Below are positions 15,526 to 23,695 of a DNA stretch of 57,502 bases, in pieces. The stretch comes from a virus. Below the pieces are notes generated by a model. The model was not told the origin of the DNA and searched no databases. It saw nothing but the letters and a program-made list of their open reading frames with translations. How positions within the stretch are numbered: position 1 is the first letter of the stretch; the number at the start of each line of letters is the position of its first letter. The stretch is from positions 1-57,502 of IMG/VR virus record IMGVR_UViG_3300028410_000013; one strand, written 5' to 3'. Made by a program: the position numbers and the translations under genes.

Positions 15526-15761
15526 TGTCAGAAGAAATGGACCAGTACAGAGAAGAAATAGCAGCGAAGCCGCTGGGTGAGCTTGTGGATGAACTCCTAC
15601 AGCTACGACTGTATGAGCCGGACGGCGCTAAGGCTCAGATCACAAACATGCAAAAAATTCGTGAAGTAGTGTACCAGCTTAACCAACGAGAGGTAGTGGA
15701 CGATGGAAAAGAACCCAAGCCCCGCCGAAACAATATCGGAAGTCTCAAAACCATCCTATGA
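15525..15761 (+). CDS. Unknown 78-residue helical protein
   Basis: Start overlaps the upstream stop (TGATG). Helical and charged (MSEEMDQYREEIAAKPLGEL start), with a basic C-terminus. It overlaps the annotated DHH gene start by 59 bases unless that gene begins at its second ATG. No family recognised. Confidence 0.55.
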   Translation: MSEEMDQYREEIAAKPLGELVDELLQLRLYEPDGAKAQITNMQKIREVVYQLNQREVVDDGKEPKPRRNNIGSLKTIL

Positions 15762-16818
15762 ACAAGGGCCGGATATGCCTTCGACCAAGCGCCGCCCGAA
15801 CGATGTGTTTGAGCGCTTCAAAGATTTTTTCAAAGACAGACCCACAGACAAGAAGGTCTGTATCGTACTGCAACACACCCCAGACCCTGACGCTATCGGA
15901 TCTGCTCTGGGATTGGAGTGGATTCTAGAGGCTGAATATGGCCTCCAGTGTGATATCTTCTACTCGGGCCAGATTTCACACCCGCAGAACCAGACCGAAG
16001 TGAACGTCCTCGATGTTCGCCTCAAGCACAAAGACGATTTTGAGGCGGAGAACTACTCGACGTTTGTTACAGTAGATTCTGTGCCTCAGAATACAGGCTT
16101 CGATGAGATTGAAGAGTGGCACTGTGTTTTCGACCACCACCAGTTCGACATGGATTTGCCCGTCACAGACATACGCACCTGTGGCTCGTGCTCGGCCATT
16201 ATATGGGACTACATCTGCCACTTTGATTTAGATTTTGAGACGGAGCGGGGTATACTGGTTGCGACCGCCTTACTGTTTGGGGTAGTCAACGACACGCACA
16301 ACCTTCTCGACGAGAATGTCTCGAAGCTGGACTTGGACGCACATTCCCACTTGATAGCCTACATCGACCGTAAGAAGTTCCACAGCATTGTCCACCACCC
16401 CCTCCCTCCTTACCTGTTTGAGTTGCGAGCACTAGCAGCATCCAACATGGTCAATGAGGCTTCTATCCTCATCTCTTATCTCGGAATCCTCTCTAGCAAG
16501 AGGCGGGATGCTCTGCCTATTATCGCAGACGAGTTCCTTCGGATGGAGGGTGTTGAGACTGTGGTAGTCTTTTGCCTCATTGACGGGTTCATTCACGCCT
16601 CTGTGCGCTCCCGCAACTCATCTGTTAATGTTCACAATTTCTGCCAGAAGGTCTTTGGTCCTGAGTCCTCTGGAGGCAAGTCGGGTAGTGGTGGGGCTAA
16701 GGTTCCTCTTGGCTTTCTTTACTCCCCGGAGGATGATGGGGAAGACCAACAGAAGCTATCTGAGTTCGCCAAGGCTACGATTACCAAACGAATCATCCGT
16801 CATCTTTCCGGTGCTTAA
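15703..16818 (+). CDS. DHH/DHHA1-family phosphoesterase
   Basis: Manganese-dependent phosphodiesterase of the RecJ/NrnA superfamily. DHH-domain motifs: I HTPDPDAIGSALG (~58-70), II TVDS (~93), III FDHHQ (~138), IV VNDTHN (~197). The C-terminal DHHA1 domain should carry GGGHxxAAG. Here it reads GGKSGSGGAKVPLG, lacking the usual His, so substrate handling may differ from NrnA (oligoribonucleotides/pAp). Length (371) matches NrnA-like enzymes plus ~25 N-terminal residues. ATG 15703 has GAGG upstream; ATG 15775 is a good alternative that avoids the overlap. Possible roles: nanoRNA recycling or cleaving cyclic or linear dinucleotide signals. Confidence 0.85.
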   Translation: MEKNPSPAETISEVSKPSYEQGPDMPSTKRRPNDVFERFKDFFKDRPTDKKVCIVLQHTPDPDAIGSALGLEWILEAEYGLQCDIFYSGQISHPQNQTEVNVLDVRLKHKDDFEAENYSTFVTVDSVPQNTGFDEIEEWHCVFDHHQFDMDLPVTDIRTCGSCSAIIWDYICHFDLDFETERGILVATALLFGVVNDTHNLLDENVSKLDLDAHSHLIAYIDRKKFHSIVHHPLPPYLFELRALAASNMVNEASILISYLGILSSKRRDALPIIADEFLRMEGVETVVVFCLIDGFIHASVRSRNSSVNVHNFCQKVFGPESSGGKSGSGGAKVPLGFLYSPEDDGEDQQKLSEFAKATITKRIIRHLSGA

Positions 16819-16831
16819 CACTATCCTTTAC

Positions 16832-16861
16832 GACCCTGTTCACGACGACCCTGTTCACGAC
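16832..16861 (+). repeat. 15-bp tandem duplication in intergenic spacer
   Basis: ACGACCCTGTTC is repeated in tandem (unit about 15 bp, two copies) in the 48-bp gap before the next start codon. No evident function. Confidence 0.6.
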
Positions 16862-16866
16862 CACTT

Positions 16867-17610
16867 ATGATTATTAACCGATTCCAAGATGCCCTTTTCT
16901 ACAAGGCAGCTTCCGACGCTCTAGGATTGAGTCTGTACTCCTATGAGGACATCACAGACACGACTTTCCACGCAGACGTAGCGGTAGGGGATTTCTTCTT
17001 ACAGTACCGTAGACCCTCTTTTAGGGGTTGTACGAGATACGTGTCCCCTTCCCCGTACACGATAGATGAGACACTAACGTTACCTGCTATGCTTCGGTAT
17101 GAGAACCTAGCAAGGCCCAAGGTCGGCTTCGTGAATCCCACTACGGAAGTGGCTTTTCCTGCTTTCAGAATCATGCGAGTTTTCAATGTGGCATCTTCAA
17201 ATGACCACTGTACTTCTTTTTCTGCTCATTCTGTCTACAGTGGCCATTGGGGGTTCCGCCAACTCCACCCCCAAGCAATATCTTCAAGAAAATCAGATAA
17301 GTGGTGGGACTCTTACCTCACCACTTCTGTCTACCATCGTGATCTCATACTCCGAAAAGGTCCGCCAGAGGAGTCTCGGGGTAGGACCGGGATAATTGGC
17401 AAATTTACGGACCCGGACAAGCTTCTTGAACACTTCTCAAAACATACCATCATTCCTGCGATTGGTAAGTATCACACTCAGGGTGTAACTGTGTACTCAC
17501 CTCAAAGATCCTTCTACCCCCTTTGGAGGGCTTTGATTTCGGATGAGCCGGAACGCCCCTCTGTTGTAGCGACCGTCAAAGAATACCTCAGTCGAGAGAG
17601 TTTAGTATGA
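16867..17610 (+). CDS. Unknown 247-residue protein
   Basis: ATG 16867. No recognised family. Tyr/Phe/Ser-rich alpha-beta sequence with a notable ISSRKSDKWWDSY segment; the central stretch (17190-17300) is of lower quality and an overlapping +1 ORF there looks like a signal peptide. Its stop overlaps the start of the MBL-fold gene (ATGA), implying coupled expression and perhaps related function. Confidence 0.6.
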   Translation: MIINRFQDALFYKAASDALGLSLYSYEDITDTTFHADVAVGDFFLQYRRPSFRGCTRYVSPSPYTIDETLTLPAMLRYENLARPKVGFVNPTTEVAFPAFRIMRVFNVASSNDHCTSFSAHSVYSGHWGFRQLHPQAISSRKSDKWWDSYLTTSVYHRDLILRKGPPEESRGRTGIIGKFTDPDKLLEHFSKHTIIPAIGKYHTQGVTVYSPQRSFYPLWRALISDEPERPSVVATVKEYLSRESLV

Positions 17611-18386
17611 AGATGACATTTTTAGGTACAGGTGGGGCATTCAGCCGCCGCCGTCAGAACTACCACAACAACGTTCTACTTGAGTCTGAGGGGAAGAAGT
17701 ACCTCATTGACTGCGGGACGACAGCCTTGGAGAGCCTTGGAGAGCTTGGGCACGATATTATGAGCTTGGATGGCGTCGTTATCACACACCATCACGCCGA
17801 CCACATTGGTGGCCTTGAAGAGCTAGGCTACCAAGGCTACTTTGTAGGGGACAAACGCTTTGAGCTATATGCTCCGGCACTTCTTGTACCTTCTGAGGTT
17901 GGGAGCGAAGGCATCGACCTGTGGGACAACTCGCTGCGGGCTGGTATGGAGCACTTACAGGATAGGGAAGGTAACCCCCTTAAGGCCACGCTAGCGACCT
18001 ACTTTGACGTGCACCCGGTGCCTCACCCAGAGGCTGTTGTCCAACTAGGTGGTGTGAAGATAGCCTTTTTCAAGACAGACCACGTGCCGGACATGCATTC
18101 TTTTGGATTGATGCTGGAATCAGAGACAGGTACTCGTGTGTTCTACTCAGCGGACACGACATCAACTTCATTCCGTCACTTGCCGGAGTTTGATATTGTG
18201 TTCCATGACTGCTCTTTCAGGGACCATTACCCGGCTACCGTTCACACTCACTTTGAGGAATTGATTTCTCTGCCTCCCGTGGTAAGGTCGAAAACATACC
18301 TTATGCACTACGGGGACATTGAGACAGCCCCGAAAGACCTACACGGGATGCAAGTGGTGCGGAGGCATCAAGCCTTTGAGTTGTAA
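17607..18386 (+). CDS. Metallo-beta-lactamase-fold hydrolase (tRNase Z/Apyc1-like)
   Basis: A 259-residue metal hydrolase. The N-terminus MKMTFLGTGGAFSRRRQNYH resembles RNase Z-type MBL proteins. The zinc motif THHHADHIGG (~60-69) supplies HxHxDH, and downstream metal ligands are likely in FKTDHVPDMHSFG, YSADTT and LMHYGD. Size and layout fit both tRNA 3'-processing enzymes and the phage Apyc1 family that hydrolyses cyclic nucleotide defence signals. No long exosite arm typical of bacterial RNase Z is evident. It overlaps the upstream gene by 4 bases. Fold certain; substrate unknown. Confidence 0.85.
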   Translation: MKMTFLGTGGAFSRRRQNYHNNVLLESEGKKYLIDCGTTALESLGELGHDIMSLDGVVITHHHADHIGGLEELGYQGYFVGDKRFELYAPALLVPSEVGSEGIDLWDNSLRAGMEHLQDREGNPLKATLATYFDVHPVPHPEAVVQLGGVKIAFFKTDHVPDMHSFGLMLESETGTRVFYSADTTSTSFRHLPEFDIVFHDCSFRDHYPATVHTHFEELISLPPVVRSKTYLMHYGDIETAPKDLHGMQVVRRHQAFEL

Positions 18387-18434
18387 GTAATCTGCTTGTA
18401 TCCCGTCTCTTAAAAGGGCAGATCGTTAACCAAA

Positions 18435-18451
18435 CCTCACAGAGCGTGAGG
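18435..18451 (+). other. Small hairpin in the leader of the HNH gene
   Basis: CCTCAC-AGAGC-GTGAGG, 17 bases before the start codon; the 3' arm holds the best Shine-Dalgarno-like GAGG, so the hairpin could limit translation. Confidence 0.35.
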
Positions 18452-18467
18452 CAGAACCGGACGAGAC

Positions 18468-19007
18468 ATGGATACGTTGCTTCTCAATGCTGACTACAAG
18501 CCCAAGGCTGTTCTTTCGTGGCAGAAAGCTATCGAGATGGTTCTTCGTGACGTTGTGTTCACAGTAGTGGAGTATGAGGAATGGGAGGTGCACAGCCCTT
18601 CCGTCACTCTGGTAGTTCCAGCGGTATTGGCGCTTCAAAAGTATGTCCACCGCAGGAAGGCCGTCTCTTTCAGCAGGACCAACATCTACATAAGAGACGA
18701 CTTTACGTGCCAGTACTGTGGCCTATCCGCAGGGGATGGTGGCTTGAATGTGAGGGACCTCACCTTTGACCATGTGGTTCCTCATAGCAGAGGCGGAGGT
18801 ACGACGTGGGAGAACATCACTACGTCGTGTTCGGATTGCAACAGGCGGAAGGGCGACCAGACACCTAAAGAAGCAAGGATGGCGCTGTTATCTAAGCCGC
18901 ATGAGCCGCGCCATCTGAACAACGTAGAGTACAGCCTCATTGGTAAGTCTGTGCCGGAGGAGTGGCACGCTTACCTCCCCGATGGTCAATATGCACTGAC
19001 CGGTTGA
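18468..19007 (+). CDS. HNH endonuclease
   Basis: A 179-residue protein. The ~70-residue N-terminal domain (MDTLLLNADYKPKAVLSWQK) is the one commonly fused to HNH nucleases of the McrA/HNH_5 type. The nuclease core has CQYC (zinc pair), LTFDHVVPHSRGG (HNH: D-H-V-V-P), WENITTSCSDCNRRKGD. All catalytic and zinc residues are present. A stand-alone nuclease in a phage is likely a homing-type or DNA-processing enzyme. It is followed at once by a terminator. Confidence 0.9.
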   Translation: MDTLLLNADYKPKAVLSWQKAIEMVLRDVVFTVVEYEEWEVHSPSVTLVVPAVLALQKYVHRRKAVSFSRTNIYIRDDFTCQYCGLSAGDGGLNVRDLTFDHVVPHSRGGGTTWENITTSCSDCNRRKGDQTPKEARMALLSKPHEPRHLNNVEYSLIGKSVPEEWHAYLPDGQYALTG

Positions 19008-19010
19008 ATC

Positions 19011-19042
19011 AACGCCCCCGGCTTATCGTCGGGGGCGTTTTT
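19011..19042 (+). terminator. Rho-independent terminator after HNH gene
   Basis: Perfect 10-bp stem AACGCCCCCG / CGGGGGCGTT with a 9-base loop, running into TTTTTCT. Confidence 0.9.
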
Positions 19043-19085
19043 CTATTTGTACCTGAGGCTAGTGTAATCACACGGGTTTCGTCTT

Positions 19086-20360
19086 ATGTTCCTCACGGGC
19101 AATATCACATTCCTCTATTTCCTCATCATCGACGGGGAAATAGAACTGCTTACCACCTCCGAAAGTCGGGTGGAGGATGCCGCCGCCCTCTATCTGGAAA
19201 AGCTCCAGTCCGATTACGGTACGGCACCTAATTGGGAGGCGGTAGGCGCTCAGTGCGTCATCGTCCAGAGAGACGACCTCTACGATATTCAGATTTCAGT
19301 CCCGTTCTCGCCCCTGTATGACATCAAAGTCAAGCTCACTGATGCGTGCCGGTCCAAGTCCATTGAAATGTTTGGGCGGACGATGTTTAACGAGTTTGAA
19401 CTTCTGGATTGGAAGTATCCTGAGGTCGTGGCAACACACACATTTGGACGGGACGACATGGCTAGGTGGGTTAGAAAAGACGATGCTCCCGTAGACAGGG
19501 CTGTTAATGCCCGCAGAATGCCTCTAGGACTTCCCGGAGGCCCCTGCCACGTTATCCGCAACATTGAGGAACACAAGCTACCTGATACAGTCAAAGAAGA
19601 CCTTATCGAGGACATAGAGAAGGGGAAAGATCTTTCCAACTCGGATGCGGACCTTCTCTATGACAGGGTATCTATACCGAGTAAGATTGACCTGTTCAAG
19701 ACCTTGGAGCTTACGGCACACGCTCAGTATCGGATGGACCAAAGAGGCGTCACGGTTGTGGATGTCCAGAAAGGCTTGGACGAGTTTGAGCGGTGGTATG
19801 AGGCCAGACGGAATAGCAATAAGCGCCTTCGACCCGAACAGCAAAAGATTCTAACCAACCTCGGATACGGTGATCCCGTTCGTTTTGAAGCCTCAAGAAG
19901 CGGGGTCACGATTATTTTCGTGGTTGAAAATCGAAAAGGGAGACTTGTATCCACATGGTGGACCAACACGCCTAACCCTAAGACCCCAAGACCGGGGGAG
20001 TGTGAAGTCATCCCCTACATTGACCGAGATCAGGAGCGGGACAGACCCCGAATCCTTGGAGGACGTATGAGCAAGTTAAGACTGGCAAAGATGGTGGCCC
20101 GTATGTATCAAGCCAACTGCGGCGGAGACTGCGGTGGAGACTGCGGCTGTGGTGGTAATTGCGGCGGAGACTGCGGCTGTAAGTCGGCTGGCGATGAGAT
20201 GTACCTCCAAAGCCCTGTGTGGGATGAAGGGAGAGATGATGACTTCCTTTATGCGGAGGACTCGGCCCTTACCGACCCTGAGAGTTGGTATGAAGATTCG
20301 GTAGAGGACGAAGAGATGGAGAATACCGTCCTTACCGATTTCTGGAAGGAAAGTTATTGA
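19086..20360 (+). CDS. DUF4258-like protein with Cys/Gly metal-binding segment
   Basis: A 424-residue protein of unknown function in three parts. The N-terminal ~215 residues are unassigned. Residues ~216-320 contain HAQYRMDQRGVTVVDVQKGL then a beta sheet with VTIIFVVENRKGRLVSTWW, the layout of DUF4258 (HAxxRMxxRxI), related to BrnT/RelE-type toxin folds. At ~345 there is a run of CGGDCGG-type units giving eight cysteines in about 23 residues, a likely metal-binding knot, then an acidic C-terminus. The stop lies within the -35 region of the next gene promoter. ATG 19086 has no strong Shine-Dalgarno; the start is uncertain. Confidence 0.6.
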   Translation: MFLTGNITFLYFLIIDGEIELLTTSESRVEDAAALYLEKLQSDYGTAPNWEAVGAQCVIVQRDDLYDIQISVPFSPLYDIKVKLTDACRSKSIEMFGRTMFNEFELLDWKYPEVVATHTFGRDDMARWVRKDDAPVDRAVNARRMPLGLPGGPCHVIRNIEEHKLPDTVKEDLIEDIEKGKDLSNSDADLLYDRVSIPSKIDLFKTLELTAHAQYRMDQRGVTVVDVQKGLDEFERWYEARRNSNKRLRPEQQKILTNLGYGDPVRFEASRSGVTIIFVVENRKGRLVSTWWTNTPNPKTPRPGECEVIPYIDRDQERDRPRILGGRMSKLRLAKMVARMYQANCGGDCGGDCGCGGNCGGDCGCKSAGDEMYLQSPVWDEGRDDDFLYAEDSALTDPESWYEDSVEDEEMENTVLTDFWKESY

Positions 20361-20385
20361 CCGATGCAACGGGCTAGGGTATCGT
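20357..20385 (+). promoter_or_regulatory. sigma70-like promoter of DUF1848 gene
   Basis: TTGACC (20357-20362) overlapping the previous stop, 17 bp, TATCGT (20380-20385); start codon follows at 20411 after a GGAGG Shine-Dalgarno. Confidence 0.6.
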
Positions 20386-20410
20386 CTCCGCTACTACTAC
20401 TGGAGGAACG

Positions 20411-21292
20411 ATGCCTATCCCTTTGAAAAGCTCACTAGAGCGTGGTCTACCTATCTCACTGAGCCGGTGGACCGATGTGGCACACTGGTACATGCCATGG
20501 CTACAGGACATGATGACCATCAAGGGAATCATTCCGGCAACCGACCCTAAGATGTTGTCCCTTTCCTTCTGGAAAGCAGACCCCGACAACATACATTCTC
20601 TGTTTTTCTGGACCAAGTACCCCCCAAAACTTACCTCTGCGTTGCAAACGTGGCTGTCACCCTACCGGGTTTTCACCGCAGTGACTATTACTGGCTGGGA
20701 AGAGGTAGAGACTCGTGTACCCCCTTTAGTAGAGCAGCTTGACGCCTTTAAAGCCCATGTGCATCTGGTTGGCCCTGAATTGGTACAGTGGCGGTATTCC
20801 CCTGTTCCCAATGACTTTGGCTACCTCAATGAAGAGGGTCAAGCTCGCCGTGAGCAGTTCGGCACTATCTGCCAGACGATGGCGTCGATTGGTATGTCCA
20901 CGGTGGATGTGAGCTTTCTCCAGCCCTCCCCGCATTGGGACAAAGGCTACGAGCATAGCTCTACTACTAATGACGAGCGGGAGGCGCGTAAAGAGGCAAT
21001 GCTACGCCTAGTAGGGATAGCCTCTGCTCACGGAATCAAGGTGGGCGTATGCGCAGATGACCTGAGGCTCCTAAACGAACTTGGAACCGAGTACGCTGGG
21101 GACGCCTTTGAGACCCGTTGCTTGGATAGGGGGAAGCTTGACGACGTGTTCGGCCTAGCGACACCGAAACTTGACGAAAACGGATGTGGTTGTCAGTTGT
21201 CTCTAGACCCCTGTCAGGGCAAGATGTTCGGGTGCGCCTCTGGGTGTAAGTACTGCTACGTTCCTTTTACGAACATTCCAAAAGACCCTTGA
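20411..21292 (+). CDS. DUF1848-family protein with C-terminal radical-SAM-like cysteines
   Basis: A 293-residue protein. Family marks: ISLSRWTDVAHWYMPW at the start, then SLFFWTKYP, a TITGWEEVETRVPP strand-loop, VQWRYSPVPNDF, and a Cys-rich end. Cysteines are at 259, 261, 268, 275, 279 and 282. The last three form CASGCKYC, a CxxxCxxC arrangement as in radical-SAM [4Fe-4S] binding, but at the C-terminus. DUF1848 proteins are widespread in bacteria but have no assigned reaction that I know of; a cluster-dependent enzyme is inferred. It has its own promoter and Shine-Dalgarno, and stands between a DUF4258-like gene and an AAA ATPase gene. Confidence 0.8.
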   Translation: MPIPLKSSLERGLPISLSRWTDVAHWYMPWLQDMMTIKGIIPATDPKMLSLSFWKADPDNIHSLFFWTKYPPKLTSALQTWLSPYRVFTAVTITGWEEVETRVPPLVEQLDAFKAHVHLVGPELVQWRYSPVPNDFGYLNEEGQARREQFGTICQTMASIGMSTVDVSFLQPSPHWDKGYEHSSTTNDEREARKEAMLRLVGIASAHGIKVGVCADDLRLLNELGTEYAGDAFETRCLDRGKLDDVFGLATPKLDENGCGCQLSLDPCQGKMFGCASGCKYCYVPFTNIPKDP

Positions 21293-21318
21293 ACTTATCA
21301 CTACCTTTGGGCTATAGT
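21289..21318 (+). promoter_or_regulatory. sigma70-like promoter of AAA ATPase operon
   Basis: TTGAAC (21289-21294), 18 bp, TATAGT (21313-21318). The -35 overlaps the stop of the DUF1848 gene; the start codon with GAGGA follows at 21350. Confidence 0.6.
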
Positions 21319-21349
21319 CGTAAAACCTATCGCGATACCTGAGGAATTG

Positions 21350-22744
21350 ATGAGTGATAATCCTTTTGAAGATATTGGCCCTGACGTAGCGGACAAGAGG
21401 CCGGAAAAGCCCTTCGAGAAGCGCATCAATGAATTCCGAGCTTTCTACAACCAGCCCAAAGTTAAGGACGCGGTGAAGAAAGCGGAGCGCCTTTTCAACG
21501 TGGCGAAGGATGTGAAGCCGTCTAATCCATTCTCACTGGCCCATGCGGTGGCTAAGACTGCGGACGTACTGTACGAATTCGATAAGATCACGACACCGCT
21601 CGCTCTTCGCAAGTTTCGGGAGTTACAGAAACAGGCGCACGTACTCACACCGGATGAGGTTTCTCACGTATTTTTGAACCTCATAGACTCTTCTGAGGTT
21701 GAAGAGGTCCAGACGGGCACCTCTAGTACACTCGGTCGACCCGGCCTTTCTCACGCCTTGAACACCTTTCTACTGGAAGATGACGAAGGGGGTATACCTA
21801 TCTTCTGGTACCAAGATGGGATGGATGTCTCTGAGATAATCTGTGCACAAGAGTTCGACCCCGACCGGGCGAAGAAGGCTCTGGGCAGACTACTGTGGGC
21901 CAAGTACGGCTCTCAGGTAGAGATGAGGTGGAGCCAAAACAGAGAGTTTGAGTTCCACACGAAGGCAGAGCACCCTTGGCATTATGAGGGTGATTTCGGG
22001 AACATGCTCATAGACCGATGGAAGTCTGCCTTTGAGAAGGGAATCCGTCGATTCATCATCCTTCATGGTCCGCCCGGCACAGGCAAATCTACCCTCGCCC
22101 GCCAGTTAGGTCTCGATATCGGTGCGAATGTTCTCTTTGTGCCTGTAGAGACTATCCTAGACGCTGCGTCGGTCAAATACTTCGTCGATGTCATGCAGGC
22201 TATCATGCCCGAAGTGACTATCATTGACGACTTTGACCGCATGAAGAATAACGACCTAGAGCGCCTACTGTCTTCCTTTGAAGAGACTGAGAACAAGGTG
22301 CCTTTGCTTCTGGCAACGACGAACCACCTTAACCGGTTACCTGACGCTATCAAAAGGCCGGGCCGCTTCGACGAGATATGGAAGATTGCGTCCCCGCCCC
22401 CAGAGGTTTTGGGTAGGGTTATTTCTTATCTGGCCGAACTGGAAGGTATGTCCTTGTCCGATAACGAAGTTACCCTTATCTCTAAGTTAGCAGAGGAGCG
22501 GAAATTATCAGGTGCTCATATCCGTGAGATCATCCGGCGCATGGTGCTGGGGGACTTTAAGGAAGGCTGGTCCACGGGTGGGGGCTTGCAGTTTGATGAC
22601 CGTGACCTCACTTTCTCTACCGATTGGCGACCTTCTGATTACGAACAAGAGGGCGTGAGCGTCGCAATAGGTGAGGACGAGGACGCGGACGAGGACGCGT
22701 ACGACTTTGACGACGGGGAATATCCCCTTGAAGAGGATTACTGA
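21350..22744 (+). CDS. AAA+ ATPase (464 residues)
   Basis: Single AAA+ module: Walker A GPPGTGKSTLARQLG (~240-254), Walker B TIIDDFDRMK (~292), sensor-1 LLATTNHLNRLP, arginine-containing KRPGRFDEIW, then a small helical lid domain. The N-terminal ~235 residues are helical and probably substrate-specific; the C-terminus is an acidic run (EDEDADEDAYDFDDGEY). Sequence near the P-loop is closest in style to Bcs1/FtsH/proteasome-type AAA proteins. ATG 21350 is preferred over TTG 21347 because of spacing to GAGGA. Stop overlaps the next start (TGATGG). A remodelling role in replication or protein turnover is possible; target unknown. Confidence 0.85.
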   Translation: MSDNPFEDIGPDVADKRPEKPFEKRINEFRAFYNQPKVKDAVKKAERLFNVAKDVKPSNPFSLAHAVAKTADVLYEFDKITTPLALRKFRELQKQAHVLTPDEVSHVFLNLIDSSEVEEVQTGTSSTLGRPGLSHALNTFLLEDDEGGIPIFWYQDGMDVSEIICAQEFDPDRAKKALGRLLWAKYGSQVEMRWSQNREFEFHTKAEHPWHYEGDFGNMLIDRWKSAFEKGIRRFIILHGPPGTGKSTLARQLGLDIGANVLFVPVETILDAASVKYFVDVMQAIMPEVTIIDDFDRMKNNDLERLLSSFEETENKVPLLLATTNHLNRLPDAIKRPGRFDEIWKIASPPPEVLGRVISYLAELEGMSLSDNEVTLISKLAEERKLSGAHIREIIRRMVLGDFKEGWSTGGGLQFDDRDLTFSTDWRPSDYEQEGVSVAIGEDEDADEDAYDFDDGEYPLEEDY

Positions 22745-23043
22745 TGGCTAAGAAATGTTACTGGTTCACGCAAGGTAAGTGTCAAATAGCGGGATTCGAG
22801 TCTTCAATGGTTTACGGTATTCTCGCTAGAGTTCCCGAAGCTAGAGAGACCCTAGTAGACTGTACCTCCACGTGTGACGTGGCGCAGGAGTATTTGGACT
22901 TTGCAAGCAATCCAAGGACTCTCGTAGAACCCGCTGATGTGACCAATGCGAGGTTTCAAGGGCAGATCAACACCTACGAGGATAACAGTAGGCTGCGTGC
23001 CTCCAACCCTACGACACCGAAATCCCACAAAGAAGAGGACTGA
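22744..23043 (+). CDS. Unknown 99-residue Cys-containing protein
   Basis: Starts on the stop of the AAA gene (TGATGG), so it is coupled to it. Four cysteines in two groups (Cys5/Cys13 in KKCYWFTQGKCQI; Cys40/Cys44 in DCTSTCD) could bind a metal. No family recognised; it may be a partner of the AAA ATPase. Confidence 0.55.
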   Translation: MAKKCYWFTQGKCQIAGFESSMVYGILARVPEARETLVDCTSTCDVAQEYLDFASNPRTLVEPADVTNARFQGQINTYEDNSRLRASNPTTPKSHKEED

Positions 23044-23045
23044 CT

Positions 23046-23402
23046 GTGAAGAAGATTCGCCGTAAAAGCAGCTATGAGAACCCGGTCAACACACAGGTAG
23101 CCAAGACCCTCACTGAAATTCAAGGGGTGGCTGAGATTTTAAAGGGTGGTGTGGGTAGCATCCAAGATGCGATGATGGAGTTGCAGCATGACATCTTCGT
23201 GGTCCAAGAGGCACTGGAGATGAATTTCTGGGTCAATCTAAGGATGCAGATGATGGGGTACTTTGGTCCTGATTCTGAGTTGAGGGATGACCCCGAAGGC
23301 ATGATGGAGGTGGCACAAGACCTTCAACAAGAGTACTTAGCCACGATAGCTATCGCGGGATTCTTAGCGTCTCTGGCCCTTGAGGACGACGGGGAACCTT
23401 AG
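23046..23402 (+). CDS. Unknown 118-residue helical protein
   Basis: GTG start two bases after the previous stop. Long amphipathic helices (TQVAKTLTEIQGVAEILKGG), Met-rich middle and a hydrophobic C-terminal helix (TIAIAGFLASLAL). Likely coiled-coil or membrane-associated; no family recognised. Last gene before a promoter. Confidence 0.55.
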   Translation: MKKIRRKSSYENPVNTQVAKTLTEIQGVAEILKGGVGSIQDAMMELQHDIFVVQEALEMNFWVNLRMQMMGYFGPDSELRDDPEGMMEVAQDLQQEYLATIAIAGFLASLALEDDGEP

Positions 23403-23408
23403 AGCTTG

Positions 23409-23438
23409 TTGACAAAGCTTCTCAGACTCGGGTATTCT
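23409..23438 (+). promoter_or_regulatory. sigma70-like promoter
   Basis: Consensus TTGACA (23409-23414), 18 bp, TATTCT (23433-23438), then a leader with GAGGAG and ATG 23464. Confidence 0.65.
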
Positions 23439-23463
23439 AGCCTCGAATCTAGAGGAGCGCCCT

Positions 23464-23598
23464 ATGCAGATTGTCATATTTGAAGAGAAGTACGGCCCTG
23501 AAGTTTTTGAGGCCACCACGGAAGAACAATGGGAGAGGGTGTGCCTAAAGGTGTGCCTAGACCGGATTGACGCTGGTTGGTATCGGCCCCGGCACTAA
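23464..23598 (+). CDS. Unknown 44-residue protein
   Basis: First ORF after a good promoter and a GAGGAG Shine-Dalgarno nine bases before the ATG, so I consider it real despite its length. Acidic, with Trp and Cys near the C-terminus (EEQWERVCLKVCLDRI). No family recognised. Confidence 0.5.
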   Translation: MQIVIFEEKYGPEVFEATTEEQWERVCLKVCLDRIDAGWYRPRH

Positions 23599-23602
23599 GC
23601 CC

Positions 23603-23695
23603 ATGCGTCCAACAGGGTTACAAGAAGACTCTCAGGACTGGTTAAGGGCCGCTTGGAAGGATGAAGTTTTGCTCTTCAAAAAAGAAGTACAATGA
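23603..23695 (+). CDS. Unknown 30-residue ORF
   Basis: ATG 23603 four bases after the previous stop. It overlaps the following ORF by 35 bases in another frame. Sequence (GLQEDSQDWLRAAWKDEVLL) looks protein-like, but support is only position and composition. It could be an upstream extension of the next gene displaced by a frameshift. Confidence 0.3.
   Translation: MRPTGLQEDSQDWLRAAWKDEVLLFKKEVQ

Noticed and set aside
17186-17395. 69-residue ORF beginning like a signal peptide, nested in another frame of the 247-residue gene
   Set aside because: Interesting because spanin genes can be nested, but there is no lipobox, no lysis neighbour and no ribosome-binding site.
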